Shown here: one piece after another, positions 1 through 9,041 of the stretch | Layout: each line of letters begins with the position of its first letter | How positions within the stretch are numbered: the stretch's first letter is position 1 | NCBI GenBank assembly: GCA_964497585.1 | Contig: CAZCDS010000001.1 | Location: 186,001 to 250,000 of the forward strand | DNA length: 64,000 nucleotides | Direction: 5' to 3' | Origin: CAZCDS01 sp964497585 | GTDB taxonomy: Bacteria > Desulfobacterota > Desulfomonilia > Desulfomonilales > Desulfomonilaceae | Notes under the pieces: generated by a model | Told to the model about the DNA's origin: nothing | What the model saw: the letters and a program-made list of their open reading frames with translations, nothing else | Database searches by the model: none | Made by a program: the position numbers and the translations under genes

Positions 1-447
1 TCCTCGGAAACACTTTTTTTCATGGTCAGGCCGGTTCTCGCGCAATTCGGGACCTCCCGATCGCTTTGCGAGCGCGCTCGTGTCCGACGAACGTTCGGGT
101 ACTGAAGGTCCGGCGGGCCCGACCTCCCGTAATCACGTCATGTTTCTCTCTCCAATGTGCCCCCGCCGGCGACAACGGCGTTGACTTGCCGGCTGCGGGT
201 CCTATATCTACAGGGGAAGATGGAGAAGCTTCCACCACTAAGAGGTAGAATCAAGAAAATTCTACCACAGAGACACGGAGGCACGGAGAAGAGCAATAAG
301 AAGAGAGGCGTCCACCACCACGACACCAAGAAAAGGAAGATTGAAGAAAATTCAACCATAGATGCACAGAGAGGCAAGAAGGCGAGCATACGTCGGGACA
401 AGCCGAGGGCGCTTCCCGGAGAATTCTTTAGGCTTTTGGAGAAACTC
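1..447. other. Left-edge non-coding region
   Basis: No convincing complete gene lies here. On the minus strand an ATG at 21-23 opens a frame (MKKSVSE) that leaves the window after seven codons. It may be the start of a neighbouring gene, but no clear ribosome binding site precedes it. Open frames on both strands between 26 and 575 have no recognisable protein character. The right part, from about 236, is a copy of a dispersed repeat described separately. Confidence 0.5.
236..400 (+). repeat. Dispersed intergenic repeat, copy 1 (CACAGAG/CACGGAG type)
   Basis: The stretch contains the string ACCACAGAGACACGGAGGCA followed by CGGAGAAG at 265-292, then CCACCACCACGACACCAAGA around 311-330, and a weaker unit with GCACAGAGAGGC near 363-374. 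Two further relatives occur in this window, at about 6697-6815 (opposite orientation) and 34574-34640. Strings of this kind are a familiar intergenic repeat in many GC-rich environmental bacteria. I see no open frame or terminal repeats that would mark a transposon. Confidence 0.6.
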
Positions 448-3111
448 GTGAGATCATTGGTACCGTCGAATTTCCTGTGGAGACATCTATCCGCCTTATG
501 GATCACGGTGATCATAGCTGCCCCGGCCTGGGGCATGGAGGGGCATGTGCAACCGTTTACGCTGTCGAACGGCATAAAGGTCTTTATCCAGGAGGATCAT
601 GCTCGCAAGGTAACGGCCATTCAGCTCTGGGTGAAGGTAGGAAGTGCAGATGAAGAAGACTCCGAGCGGGGAATCAGCCATCTTATCGAACACATGGCCT
701 TCAAGGGGACCGAACGGCGAGGAGTCGGGGAGATCGCGGCAGAAGTGGAATCCCTCGGCGGAGACATCAACGCGTACACGAGCTGGGATGAGACGGTCTT
801 CCACGTGACGGTCCCCTCCCGGGCTACCCTCAAGGGGTTGGACATCCTCACCGATGCGGTCTTCAATCCGGTGCTCGATCCGGAGGAACTCAAGAAGGAA
901 AAGGAGGTCGTGCTCGAAGAGATCCTGGAAGGCGAAGAACGCCCTGAACGCAAGGCGTCCAAGCTTCTCTTCGCGACCGCGTACACCCGCAGCCCGTACA
1001 AGTATCCGGTAATCGGATACAAAGAGATCGTGGAGAAATTTACCCGTGACGATGTGATCGCGTTCCGGAAGAAGTGGTACGTGCCGGAGAATCTGTTCTT
1101 CGTGATCGTGGGCGATGTGAATGCAAAGGATCTGCTCACCGACCTGGAACGCATGACCGGGGGAATCAAGCCCCGGGGGTTTTTCAGGCCTCCCAGGCCC
1201 TCCGAACCGGTTCAGGAGCGGATCCGCAGTGCACTCCTCCGTGACGAGAACGCGAAGGAAGCCCGGCTCCACATCGCGTTTCATATCCCATCGCTCGCCG
1301 GGGTCGAGGTGAACGCGTTGGACCTCGCGTCGGACATCCTCGGATCGAGGGAGAGTTCGCGGCTCGTGCGCGTGGTCAAGAAGGAAAAGGGTCTTGTCAA
1401 CACCATCTCATCGTATGCGTTGACTCCGCGCCATCCGGGGCTGTTTCTCGTTTCCGCAACCCTCGAGAGCAAGGACCTCGAAGCCGCGACCCGTGCCATC
1501 ATGGAGGAATTGACCCAACTGCGCGGGACAGCTCCCCCCGCGGAAGAGCTGGAACGGGCAAAGGTGAACATCGAATCCGAGCATCTCTACGCCCGGGAGA
1601 CGGTCTCGGGAATCGCCCGGAGTATCGGCGGCTTCGAAGCAGACCTGGGGGACGCGCTGTACGAGGCGAAGTATCTCCGGCTCAACAGGGCGGTGTCCGA
1701 ATCTCAGGTGTCGGCCTCCGCCCGGGCGTTTCTCGTGAGCCCGAACGTCACGCTCACCGTGCTGCTTCCCAAGAAGGACGTGCCCGACTTCAAGATTGAG
1801 CGCCTCGTTGAGATTATCTCGGATTCGGCCGGCAAACGAGCGGCGGCCGCGGGTGCTGCTGAAGCAAAGGGCAAGACCGTGACCCGTACTCTCCCCAACG
1901 GGATCCGGGTGGTCCTGGAGCCCGACGATTCGAACCCGGTGCTCTCATTCCGGGTGGCCTGTCTCGGCGGAAAGCGGTTCGAGACGAAGGAGATCGAAGG
2001 GATCATGAACTACATCGCCCGCATGCTGACCAAGGGCGCGGGCACGCTCAACGAAGACGAGATCTCCCGTAAGATCGAGGACATGGGCGGACGCCTCAAG
2101 GGGTTCTCAGGGTACGATTCTTTCGGCCTGTCCGCAAGTTTCTTCTCCCGTCACCTCGACGAAGCGCTGGGGCTCCTGGCGCTGATCTACGCAGAGCCGA
2201 CCTTCCCTAAAGACAAGCTGGAACGGGAACGAGAGCTAATCATCAATCGCATCAAGACTGAAACAGACCGCCCGGTCGCGTTCGCGATCAATCAGCTCAA
2301 CGAGACGATCTACAAGCGCCATCCGTACGGCTTTGACAAAGAAGGCACGTTGGAGACCGTCTTGGGATTTACGCGTGACGACCTGAGGCAAACCTATGAG
2401 AACTACGCGGTCCCGGCCAATACTGTGATAACCGGCGTCGGGGAGATGGACACGGAAAAGGCCCTGGCGAAGATCACCGAGCTGTTCGGGAAGGTGCCCG
2501 CGCTGCCGTTCGATCCCCCTGAGATCCCGAAGGAAGAGCCCATCACGTCCGTGGAAGACAAGGTGGTGCGGATTCCCCGGGCAAAGGCTCACCTGGTCAT
2601 CGGGTTCCGGGGCACGACGCTCAAAGACGAGGAACGGTACCCCCTCGAAGTCCTCAACAACGTCCTTGCCGGGCAGGGCGGCAGGCTCTTTCTGGAGCTG
2701 CGGGACAAAGAATCACTCGCGTACACGGTTACCTCTTTCGTGCGAAACGGCATGGATCCAGGGGTTTTCGCGTTTTATGTCGCGTGCGACGCGTCGAAGG
2801 TTGACCAGGCCCTGAGCAGCCTCCACCGGGAGATCGAAGGGGTTCGCAATGGGCAGATCGGCGAGGAAGAGCTGAAACGGGCTATCAACAATCTGATCGG
2901 GAATCACCGGATATCGTTGCAGAGCACCTGGTCAAGGGCTGAGAATACCGTCTTGAACACATTGTACGGTCTGGGGTATGATTATAATGAGGAGTTTGAA
3001 CGGAAGATCGCAGAAGTTTCGGCGCCCGCGGTCATGGACGCGGCACGTAAGTTTCTCGATCCGGGGCGGTGTGTAGTGGTGAAAATTCTCCCTGAAGAGA
3101 CCAAGAAATAG
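448..3111 (+). CDS. M16 family zinc metallopeptidase, two-domain
   Basis: This is a pitrilysin/insulinase-type peptidase of about 887 residues, the normal size for a tandem M16A/B protein. The inverted zinc motif HLIEH is at residues 78-82, and the third ligand is expected at Glu157 or Glu158 in EVVLEEI. The second half (from about 480) repeats the fold without the zinc motif, as is usual. The open frame extends back to 157, but that part runs through an intergenic repeat. I chose GTG 448, which has GGAG eight bases upstream and opens a signal-peptide-like segment (ALWITVIIAAPAWG). The protein is probably periplasmic. Its substrate cannot be deduced. hflX follows 70 bases later. Confidence 0.9.
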   Translation: MRSLVPSNFLWRHLSALWITVIIAAPAWGMEGHVQPFTLSNGIKVFIQEDHARKVTAIQLWVKVGSADEEDSERGISHLIEHMAFKGTERRGVGEIAAEVESLGGDINAYTSWDETVFHVTVPSRATLKGLDILTDAVFNPVLDPEELKKEKEVVLEEILEGEERPERKASKLLFATAYTRSPYKYPVIGYKEIVEKFTRDDVIAFRKKWYVPENLFFVIVGDVNAKDLLTDLERMTGGIKPRGFFRPPRPSEPVQERIRSALLRDENAKEARLHIAFHIPSLAGVEVNALDLASDILGSRESSRLVRVVKKEKGLVNTISSYALTPRHPGLFLVSATLESKDLEAATRAIMEELTQLRGTAPPAEELERAKVNIESEHLYARETVSGIARSIGGFEADLGDALYEAKYLRLNRAVSESQVSASARAFLVSPNVTLTVLLPKKDVPDFKIERLVEIISDSAGKRAAAAGAAEAKGKTVTRTLPNGIRVVLEPDDSNPVLSFRVACLGGKRFETKEIEGIMNYIARMLTKGAGTLNEDEISRKIEDMGGRLKGFSGYDSFGLSASFFSRHLDEALGLLALIYAEPTFPKDKLERERELIINRIKTETDRPVAFAINQLNETIYKRHPYGFDKEGTLETVLGFTRDDLRQTYENYAVPANTVITGVGEMDTEKALAKITELFGKVPALPFDPPEIPKEEPITSVEDKVVRIPRAKAHLVIGFRGTTLKDEERYPLEVLNNVLAGQGGRLFLELRDKESLAYTVTSFVRNGMDPGVFAFYVACDASKVDQALSSLHREIEGVRNGQIGEEELKRAINNLIGNHRISLQSTWSRAENTVLNTLYGLGYDYNEEFERKIAEVSAPAVMDAARKFLDPGRCVVVKILPEETKK

Positions 3112-3181
3112 AGAAATGAACGTCCGAGCAGTCTGGTGAAATGAGCACAAGCGCCTTGAACAACGTTGCCGGGGTAAACGA

Positions 3182-4867
3182 TTGAGTTCGGTTTCCGGTT
3201 CAATCCGAGGTCTGAAGCCGTCCCAGCGGACCCGCCTCGAAAGGCTCGGCCTTAAGAGAATTCCCGCGGACCGAGTGGTTACGCAGGAGCTTTCCCGCCG
3301 GCTGACTGAGCTTTCCGCGGAGGTGAATCGTCAGATCGGGCTGCTTGTGGATCGCAAGGGCAACGTCCGCAAGATCCTGGTGGGGGACGCTCGGTCGATC
3401 CTTATACCAAAGCTGGACGGGTGGCGTGTGGGAGCGGGTCGATTAAGGGGCTTGCGTCTGATTCACACGCATCTCCAGGATGAGCCCCTTACGGAGGAAG
3501 ATCTCACGGACCTGGCGCTTCTGAGGCTCGATCTGATTGCGTCCGTGGGAGTCGACGAGAACGGCCTACCCACGGTGGTGCGTATCGCGCATCTCCTCCC
3601 GGATAATCCGTCGGGCAAGGTGTGGCAGATCCTGGAGCCCGCTCCGCCGTCGTTGCTGGAACTCGACTTCACGTCCTTCATCAAGTCCCTGGAGGATGAA
3701 ATCGCCCGGTCAGTCAAGGCTCGATCCGTGCCCGGAATGGTAGAGCGAGCATATCTCATCGGAAAGACGGTCGGAAGGGAATGGGAGATCGAAGAGTCAC
3801 TGGAAGAGCTTGAAGAGCTGGCTCGATCTTCGGGGGTCCAGGTGGTCGGTAAAACGATTCAGTGTCGCGACGCGGTCGACCACCGCTTTGTCGTGGGGAG
3901 AGGAAAGCTCAGGGAGATCGTCATCGACGCCCTCCAAAAGGGCGCGGGCGTCCTCGTTTTCGACACGGAGCTGAGTCCTCATCAGGTCAGGTCAGTAGCG
4001 GATTTCACCGAGCTGAAGGTGATCGACCGGTCCCAGTTGATCCTCGACATCTTCGCTCAGCGGGCCAGAAGCCGGGAGGGAAGGATTCAGGTCGAATTGG
4101 CCCAGTTAAAGTACGCGCTCCCCAGACTGGGCGAAAAAGACGACGCGCTCTCCCGACTGACAGGGGGAATCGGCGGGAGAGGGCCCGGTGAAACCAAGCT
4201 CGAAATCGACCGCCGCCGCATTCATAGTAGAATAGGCTTTCTGGAGAAACAGATCGATAAGCTGGGCAAGCAGAGATCTCTGCGCCGGGGGCTTCGCAAC
4301 CGGAGAATGACACCGGTCATTTCCATTGTCGGATACACCAATGCAGGAAAATCGACGCTCCTGAACAACCTGACCAAATCGCGGGTCCTCGTCGAGGATA
4401 AACTCTTCGCAACGCTCGATCCAACGAGCCGAAGACTGAGATTCCCCCGGGAAACCGAGGTGATCATCACCGACACCGTCGGGTTCCTGAAGGGTCTTCC
4501 CGAGGCCCTGGTGACGGCCTTCTCCGCGACCCTTGACGAACTGAGCGACGCGGTTCTCCTGCTCCATGTGATCGATGTTTCCAATCCGGTCTTCGAGCAA
4601 CAGATGGAAGCCGTGGAGAAGCTCCTGGAGGAACTCGACCTCAATGCGATCCCTGTGATTCGGGTTTTCAATAAGGGAGATCTCATGGGCCCGGAAAGGC
4701 TCGAAAACATCTGTAGGAGGCACGATGGGATCGGGATCTCCGCGCTTAGTTCGAAGACTTTCCCGCCGCTGGTGGAGCGAATAGAAGACGAGATACTCCA
4801 GGCCCTTTCCGCTCCGAACGATACCGGGCCCGGTCGCGAGCACGCGCCCACGTCGGGAGTCTCCTGA
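3182..4867 (+). CDS. hflX: GTPase HflX
   Basis: This is a ribosome-associated GTPase of the OBG-HflX family, which splits stalled or stress-inactivated ribosomes. The G1 loop GYTNAGKS is at residues 384-391, G3 (DTVGF) at about 431-435 and NKGD at 497-500. The glycine-rich linker GGIGGRGPGETKLE precedes the G domain, as is typical of HflX. At 561 residues it is longer than the roughly 430 of E. coli HflX. The extra 140 or so N-terminal residues match the long form seen in other deltaproteobacteria. The TTG start at 3182 is the first in frame and is weakly supported by GGGG upstream. It overlaps the next gene by one base (TGATG). Confidence 0.93.
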   Translation: MSSVSGSIRGLKPSQRTRLERLGLKRIPADRVVTQELSRRLTELSAEVNRQIGLLVDRKGNVRKILVGDARSILIPKLDGWRVGAGRLRGLRLIHTHLQDEPLTEEDLTDLALLRLDLIASVGVDENGLPTVVRIAHLLPDNPSGKVWQILEPAPPSLLELDFTSFIKSLEDEIARSVKARSVPGMVERAYLIGKTVGREWEIEESLEELEELARSSGVQVVGKTIQCRDAVDHRFVVGRGKLREIVIDALQKGAGVLVFDTELSPHQVRSVADFTELKVIDRSQLILDIFAQRARSREGRIQVELAQLKYALPRLGEKDDALSRLTGGIGGRGPGETKLEIDRRRIHSRIGFLEKQIDKLGKQRSLRRGLRNRRMTPVISIVGYTNAGKSTLLNNLTKSRVLVEDKLFATLDPTSRRLRFPRETEVIITDTVGFLKGLPEALVTAFSATLDELSDAVLLLHVIDVSNPVFEQQMEAVEKLLEELDLNAIPVIRVFNKGDLMGPERLENICRRHDGIGISALSSKTFPPLVERIEDEILQALSAPNDTGPGREHAPTSGVS

Positions 4868-5619
4868 TGGAGCCCACGGAAAACACGCGAAATCAGCGTG
4901 TCATCATTGCGGTTAGTCTCCTGGCACTCATTGCCGTGGTCCTCGTACTCCTGCTCGCGTCGGGAAGATTGTGGCCTGTGGTGGATCGCCTATGGGAGGT
5001 CTTCCGAGGGAAAGAAGAGCTGAGACAGTACGTGGCAAGCTGGGGCGGCCTGGCCCCAGCGGCCTTTATGATCGTCCAAGCCCTTCAGGTGGTACTGGCT
5101 CCCATTCCCGGGGAGCTTACGGGCGCTGTGGGCGGATTTATGTTCGGTGCGCTTCCCACGGTGCTTTACTCGTCGGTCGGGCTCGTTGTCGGGTCAGTTA
5201 TTGCGTTTTGGGCAGCCAGAATCATGGGCCGGCCGCTCGTGGAGCTTGTCACGAATCGGCAGGTCCTTGACAAGTTTCATTTTCTAACGGAACGACGTGG
5301 ATTCCTTGCCGTCCTGGTACTTTTCGTAATCCCGGGGTTTCCCAAGGACATCCTGTCGTATCTTCTGGGGCTCAGTCCCATGGGTTTTCTCTCGTTCCTG
5401 GTCGCGTGCGCTCTCGGGAGGCTTCCCGGAACGATCATGCTCAGTTACAGCGGGTCGGCCCTCTACGATGAGAACTGGCCGTTGCTCATGAGCATCTCCG
5501 TGCTCTGTGCGGTGGTGCTCGCGCTCATCTTTTTTTTCCGGGACAGAATCAACGCGTGGTCGCGAAGAACCGACGGGGGCAAGTTTCCGGGAGACGCACG
5601 CGCTCCACGGAAAGACTGA
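4867..5619 (+). CDS. TVP38/TMEM64 (SNARE-associated/DedA-like) membrane protein
   Basis: This is an inner-membrane protein of 250 residues. It has an N-terminal TM helix (about 14-33), then the VTT domain with hydrophobic segments near 58-80, 95-117, 140-160, 175-197 and 205-225. The G-rich stretch PIPGELTGAVGGFMFG and the later FVIPGFPKDILSYLLGL are the re-entrant signature segments of this family. Members are linked to lipid scrambling and membrane homeostasis; the exact substrate here is unknown. The start codon shares a base with the hflX stop, so the two are probably translationally coupled. Confidence 0.85.
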   Translation: MEPTENTRNQRVIIAVSLLALIAVVLVLLLASGRLWPVVDRLWEVFRGKEELRQYVASWGGLAPAAFMIVQALQVVLAPIPGELTGAVGGFMFGALPTVLYSSVGLVVGSVIAFWAARIMGRPLVELVTNRQVLDKFHFLTERRGFLAVLVLFVIPGFPKDILSYLLGLSPMGFLSFLVACALGRLPGTIMLSYSGSALYDENWPLLMSISVLCAVVLALIFFFRDRINAWSRRTDGGKFPGDARAPRKD

Positions 5620-5778
5620 CGGATCGGATACCACATTTCACACACCGCGCGGACGGTCGGCCCCGCGGAAGAGATTCGGAAGAAGTGTACTTTGCCTAGA
5701 GACAGTACAGACAGATCGGGCGACGCCTCAAAGCTCCTCCCTGAAAAGCGAGACGCGCAGGGGACAGGCTCGTCAATA

Positions 5779-6174
5779 GTGCGGAAGAAATTGCGCTCTA
5801 CTGAGGTCTTTCTCGATTTTTTCCGGCTCTTTGCAGCCCCCCTGGTGGACGAGAAGCTTTTCCCCAAACAGTGCCACACATGCGGACGGAGGTTTGCGAA
5901 CTTCGTTCACTACCTCGACAGTACCATTCCCAAAGGCCACGTGATGGAAGACTGCAGTGATGTCATGGAACGGCCGTACACGATGATGTACCGTCACTGC
6001 CCCTGCGGCAACACGCTCATAACGGTCTTCACCGACGAGACGATCCCGATTCTTGACCGCATGTGGGAAATGCTGGGAAAGGAGGCCGAGCGATCAGGCA
6101 TTCCTCTCAAAGAGCTCGTGCGCGAATTCAGCAGGCAACTTGATCGTTATATGAAGAATCACGATGAGCAGTAG
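5779..6174 (+). CDS. Hypothetical protein with two Cys pairs (zinc-ribbon-like)
   Basis: I do not recognise the family. With a GTG start at 5779 the protein has 131 residues and carries CHTC at 32-35 and CPC at 74-76, a spacing that could bind one zinc ion. The C-terminal 50 residues look like a charged helix. The frame is open back to a TTG at 5692, but those 29 extra residues are polar and look unlike protein, and neither start has an ideal Shine-Dalgarno sequence, so the start is uncertain. It lies between the TVP38-like gene and a flavodoxin-like gene on the same strand, possibly in one transcript. Confidence 0.65.
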   Translation: MRKKLRSTEVFLDFFRLFAAPLVDEKLFPKQCHTCGRRFANFVHYLDSTIPKGHVMEDCSDVMERPYTMMYRHCPCGNTLITVFTDETIPILDRMWEMLGKEAERSGIPLKELVREFSRQLDRYMKNHDEQ

Positions 6175-6194
6175 AGGCTGCCCCCGGAAGACTC

Positions 6195-6653
6195 GTGACG
6201 AAGTTGCTCCTCATCTTCTATCATTCCCAGTCGGGTAATACGGAACGATTGGCCGCGGCGGTGGAAGCCGGGGCTCTGAGGGTGAGGGGAACGCATGTTC
6301 GACGGCTTCGTGCGGCAGAGGTCACCGAGAAGGACCTCCTTGAGTGCCGCTGTCTGGTGATTTGCAGTCCCGAGTACTTCGGGTACATGGCCGGCGCGAT
6401 AAAGGATCTCTTCGACAGGACATATGAACAGGTGCGCGGGAAAGTGATCGGAAAATCCTACGCTGTGGTCATCTCCGCGGGAAACGACGGAACCGGCGCC
6501 CTGACGTCCATCGAAAGAATCATTGCAGGGCTCAACCTGAGAAAGGTCCAGGAACCGATCATTTCCCGGGGAGAGCTTTCCGAACCGTTGGTCGAGAAGT
6601 GCTCCGAACTGGGGGAAACCCTTGCGGCCGGTCTCGATCTCGGAATCTACTGA
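6195..6653 (+). CDS. Flavodoxin / NAD(P)H-dependent FMN reductase-like protein
   Basis: This 152-residue cytoplasmic protein has a flavodoxin fold. The N-terminal strand plus phosphate loop HSQSGNTERLA (about 10-20) binds FMN phosphate, and ICSPEYFGYMAGAIKDLFDR (about 56-75) matches the WrbA/NADPH-dependent FMN reductase signature. A GTG start at 6195 follows GGAAGA at a good distance. It starts 20 bases after the Cys-pair protein, suggesting co-transcription. The likely role is low-potential electron transfer or flavin reduction; the partner is unknown. Confidence 0.85.
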   Translation: MTKLLLIFYHSQSGNTERLAAAVEAGALRVRGTHVRRLRAAEVTEKDLLECRCLVICSPEYFGYMAGAIKDLFDRTYEQVRGKVIGKSYAVVISAGNDGTGALTSIERIIAGLNLRKVQEPIISRGELSEPLVEKCSELGETLAAGLDLGIY

Positions 6654-6696
6654 CCCCCCGCGCGTCGGGGCGACCCCCGAGTTCAGTCTTCTCCTT

Positions 6697-6815
6697 GTCT
6701 TGGGGGTATTTCTTACCTTCTTCCTTTTCTCCGTGCCTCTGTGCCTCGGCGGTCGAACTATCCTTTTTCGTTCCTCGTCTTGGGCTCTTTGCGTCGTGGT
6801 GGTGGATATCTCTTG
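6697..6815 (-). repeat. Dispersed intergenic repeat, copy 2 (inverted)
   Basis: Read on the minus strand, this stretch contains CCACCACCACGACGCAAAGA followed about 40 bases later by GAGGCACAGAGGCACGGAGA. Both blocks match copy 1 near 236-400, in reverse block order and opposite orientation relative to the window. It sits just downstream of the flavodoxin-like gene and downstream of the small minus-strand gene at 6931-7110, so it separates two convergent transcripts. Confidence 0.6.
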
Positions 6816-6930
6816 TTTCTTGTTCCCAGGCCCTGGCCCGAAAAAGCGAAGCCGGAGCCTCGCGTTACGCATTGCTATACAGGCGCCTCGGAACGACAAG
6901 AAATTATGCCCGGTGGATAGCGTTCTGTAA

Positions 6931-7110
6931 TTAATCCTGGCACTCTTCTCTCCAAAGACAACCGAATTCCCAGCAGTCGCGAATGCACCCGAAGCAGGCG
7001 GTGTTCCCTTCTCTGGCCTGGATGGCCCGGATGAGCTCCGATTTTCTGTACCGTGAGTAGTTCTTCACGCCGACGCTTCTTGCCTTTTCCCGTATTTTCT
7101 TTAAGGTCAT
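6931..7110 (-). CDS. Small SAP/Rho-N-like protein with C-terminal Cys cluster
   Basis: This gene of 59 residues is supported by a strong ribosome binding site (GAGGAGGT, seven bases before ATG 7110). Residues 1-32 (MTLKKIREKARSVGV followed by YRKSELIRAI) look like the LEM/SAP-like helix-extended-loop-helix of Rho factor N-termini, which binds nucleic acid. Residues 39-57 contain five cysteines (C39, C42, C46, C51, C57), enough for a zinc site or Fe-S site. It stands alone between convergent and divergent neighbours. A nucleic-acid-binding role is an inference. Confidence 0.75.
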   Translation of the reverse strand: MTLKKIREKARSVGVKNYSRYRKSELIRAIQAREGNTACFGCIRDCWEFGCLWREECQD

Positions 7111-7281
7111 GGTTTACCTCCTCTGATTAACTGCCTAGAATAAATAGGCACAATCTGCAGGTGACTTCTATCCAAAGAAATCGGGGAAAGCAACCATTAT
7201 TTCGTCAGCCGCTCCAATCCGTTGCCCTGGAAGCGCCAAACGGGTATACTTGCTCTTGAATCGGACTCTGGCAGGTTACCG

Positions 7282-8790
7282 ATGATTCGATCAACCGGGA
7301 CCCTTTTCTTAGTTCTTGCGCTATTGCTCTCTCAGTCTTCGTGCGTACTGCTTACGCTCACTGGGCGTCCGGCTGAAAAACCGGAGTCTGCGGTTTCCGG
7401 CAAAGGCTGCGGCTCTCTTGCGAATCTCCCGTTCAAAGAGGGCTGGTACGGCATGTATTTCCGGGACGACAAAGTCGGGTACAGCCATTTCAAGATTCAG
7501 CCTTCAGGACACAACTTCAGGATCTCCAGCGATTCGGTTATGAGGCTGACGGCTCTGCGAAAAACCAACGAGATACACATGAAGGAGAAGGTAATCGTCC
7601 ACCCGGACCTCACGCTCGTCTCCTTCGATTCGATGGTCCGTATGAACGGTAAAGACCTGCGAATGAAGGGACGAGTTGAGGGAAACCTGTTCCACGTCGA
7701 CCTGACCGCAGACGGCGAAAGGATGCAACGGCAGTACCCTATCAAGGGCGATGTGTACCATTCGAGCGCGATCTCACTTATGCCGGCATTGAAAGGACTT
7801 GCTGACGGACGGACGTACTCTTTTGCCGTGTTCAATCCCGAAAGGCAACGCCTGGGAAAGGTCAGCCAGCAACTGTCCCGGGTGCGCGGGAAGCCCGGAC
7901 CCAATGGAGCCATCTGGCGGGTGAAGAATCACTTCGGCCGTTCCGTCATCAGTTCCTGGCTTGACCGGAAGGGCCTGACCGTCCTTGAACGCGCGCTCGA
8001 AGGAGCTCTGATTACCATGCTGGAAGACAAGGACACCGCGCGAAAGATCCGAAGCAGGACAGGTGACGCGAAGGACCTCGTGCTGGATTTCAGTCTAGTC
8101 AGGGTATCCCGGCCGATTCCGAACTCAGAGAAGGTTCGGTTCCTCAAAGTACGTATGAGCGGAGTGGACCAATCGCTCATCCCGAGCGACCATCGACAGA
8201 AGGTGGTGGCCGCGGAGGACAAGTCGTCCAAGGACGGCTTTGACGTCACGGTCATATCCGAGGATATCGCGTCCTTCAAGAACAAGGGTCAGGGCTTGCC
8301 GGCTCCGGCTGCGAAGAAGAGCCTCGCTTCCGACATGACCATTCAGTCAGCTCACAAGGAGATCGCTGAACAGGCGGAGAAGATCGTATCGCCGTCCGAT
8401 TCGGATTTGACCAAGGTCAAGAAGCTCGTGAACTGGACGGCAAAGAACATCAAGAGCACGCTGAAGGATTCCTTCACTGCCCTGTCAGTGCTTCGGTCCC
8501 GTGAGGGGGAGTGCCAGTCCCACGCGAACCTGTACGCGGCCATGGCCCGTTCGCTGAAAATTCCGACGCGATTGGTGACAGGGTTGGTTTACACGCCAGA
8601 GGTGGGATTCCTTTACCATGCGTGGGCCGAGTCGTGGGTCAACGGCTGGCTTAGCGTGGACCCGACTCTGGGTCAGGTTCCGGCCGATGCAACGCATATC
8701 AAGATATCCGAGAGCGACTCATCCGACCAGGTGGGCTCACTGCTCAAGATGGTGGGTAAGGTTAAGATAGCAGTCAAGGATTTCAAGTGA
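7282..8790 (+). CDS. Transglutaminase-like lipoprotein or periplasmic protein
   Basis: This 502-residue exported protein has a C-terminal transglutaminase-like cysteine protease domain. The triad is visible: Cys411 in GECQSHANLY, His446 in HAWAESW and Asp460 in VDPTLG. The N-terminal two thirds form an all-beta region of unknown family. ATG 7282 follows GGCAGG and opens a signal peptide ending LLLSQSSC, a plausible but imperfect lipobox, so the protein may be lipid-anchored. The frame is open upstream to 7222, but that start has no support. Members of this superfamily hydrolyse or transfer peptide amides; the substrate here is unknown. Confidence 0.85.
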   Translation: MIRSTGTLFLVLALLLSQSSCVLLTLTGRPAEKPESAVSGKGCGSLANLPFKEGWYGMYFRDDKVGYSHFKIQPSGHNFRISSDSVMRLTALRKTNEIHMKEKVIVHPDLTLVSFDSMVRMNGKDLRMKGRVEGNLFHVDLTADGERMQRQYPIKGDVYHSSAISLMPALKGLADGRTYSFAVFNPERQRLGKVSQQLSRVRGKPGPNGAIWRVKNHFGRSVISSWLDRKGLTVLERALEGALITMLEDKDTARKIRSRTGDAKDLVLDFSLVRVSRPIPNSEKVRFLKVRMSGVDQSLIPSDHRQKVVAAEDKSSKDGFDVTVISEDIASFKNKGQGLPAPAAKKSLASDMTIQSAHKEIAEQAEKIVSPSDSDLTKVKKLVNWTAKNIKSTLKDSFTALSVLRSREGECQSHANLYAAMARSLKIPTRLVTGLVYTPEVGFLYHAWAESWVNGWLSVDPTLGQVPADATHIKISESDSSDQVGSLLKMVGKVKIAVKDFK

Positions 8791-9041
8791 TCGGCTCTGC
8801 GGGGGCGCTGCAGTGGCTGCGACAATGCGGGCATTGCTCAGGTGTCCGCCTACGTCCTGTTCCTCACCGGAAAATTCAATCTTGATCGAAGGGCCGCGTT
8901 GGGCTTACAAAGAGGAGGCTGCATCCCGGAAGAGATTTGCGCGAAGGAGCGGGCTGAGGAAACGCGGGAGGATGGGGTTCCCGAATGAGCCAAACCCGAC
9001 GAGTCGCAGCGGATCAGTCACTGGTAAGATAGGAGAAAGAT

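Noticed and set aside
8791..9041. Frame continuing past the transglutaminase stop, with CSGCDNAG
   Set aside because: It has no start codon with a ribosome binding site and the match to a zinc-binding motif is too short.
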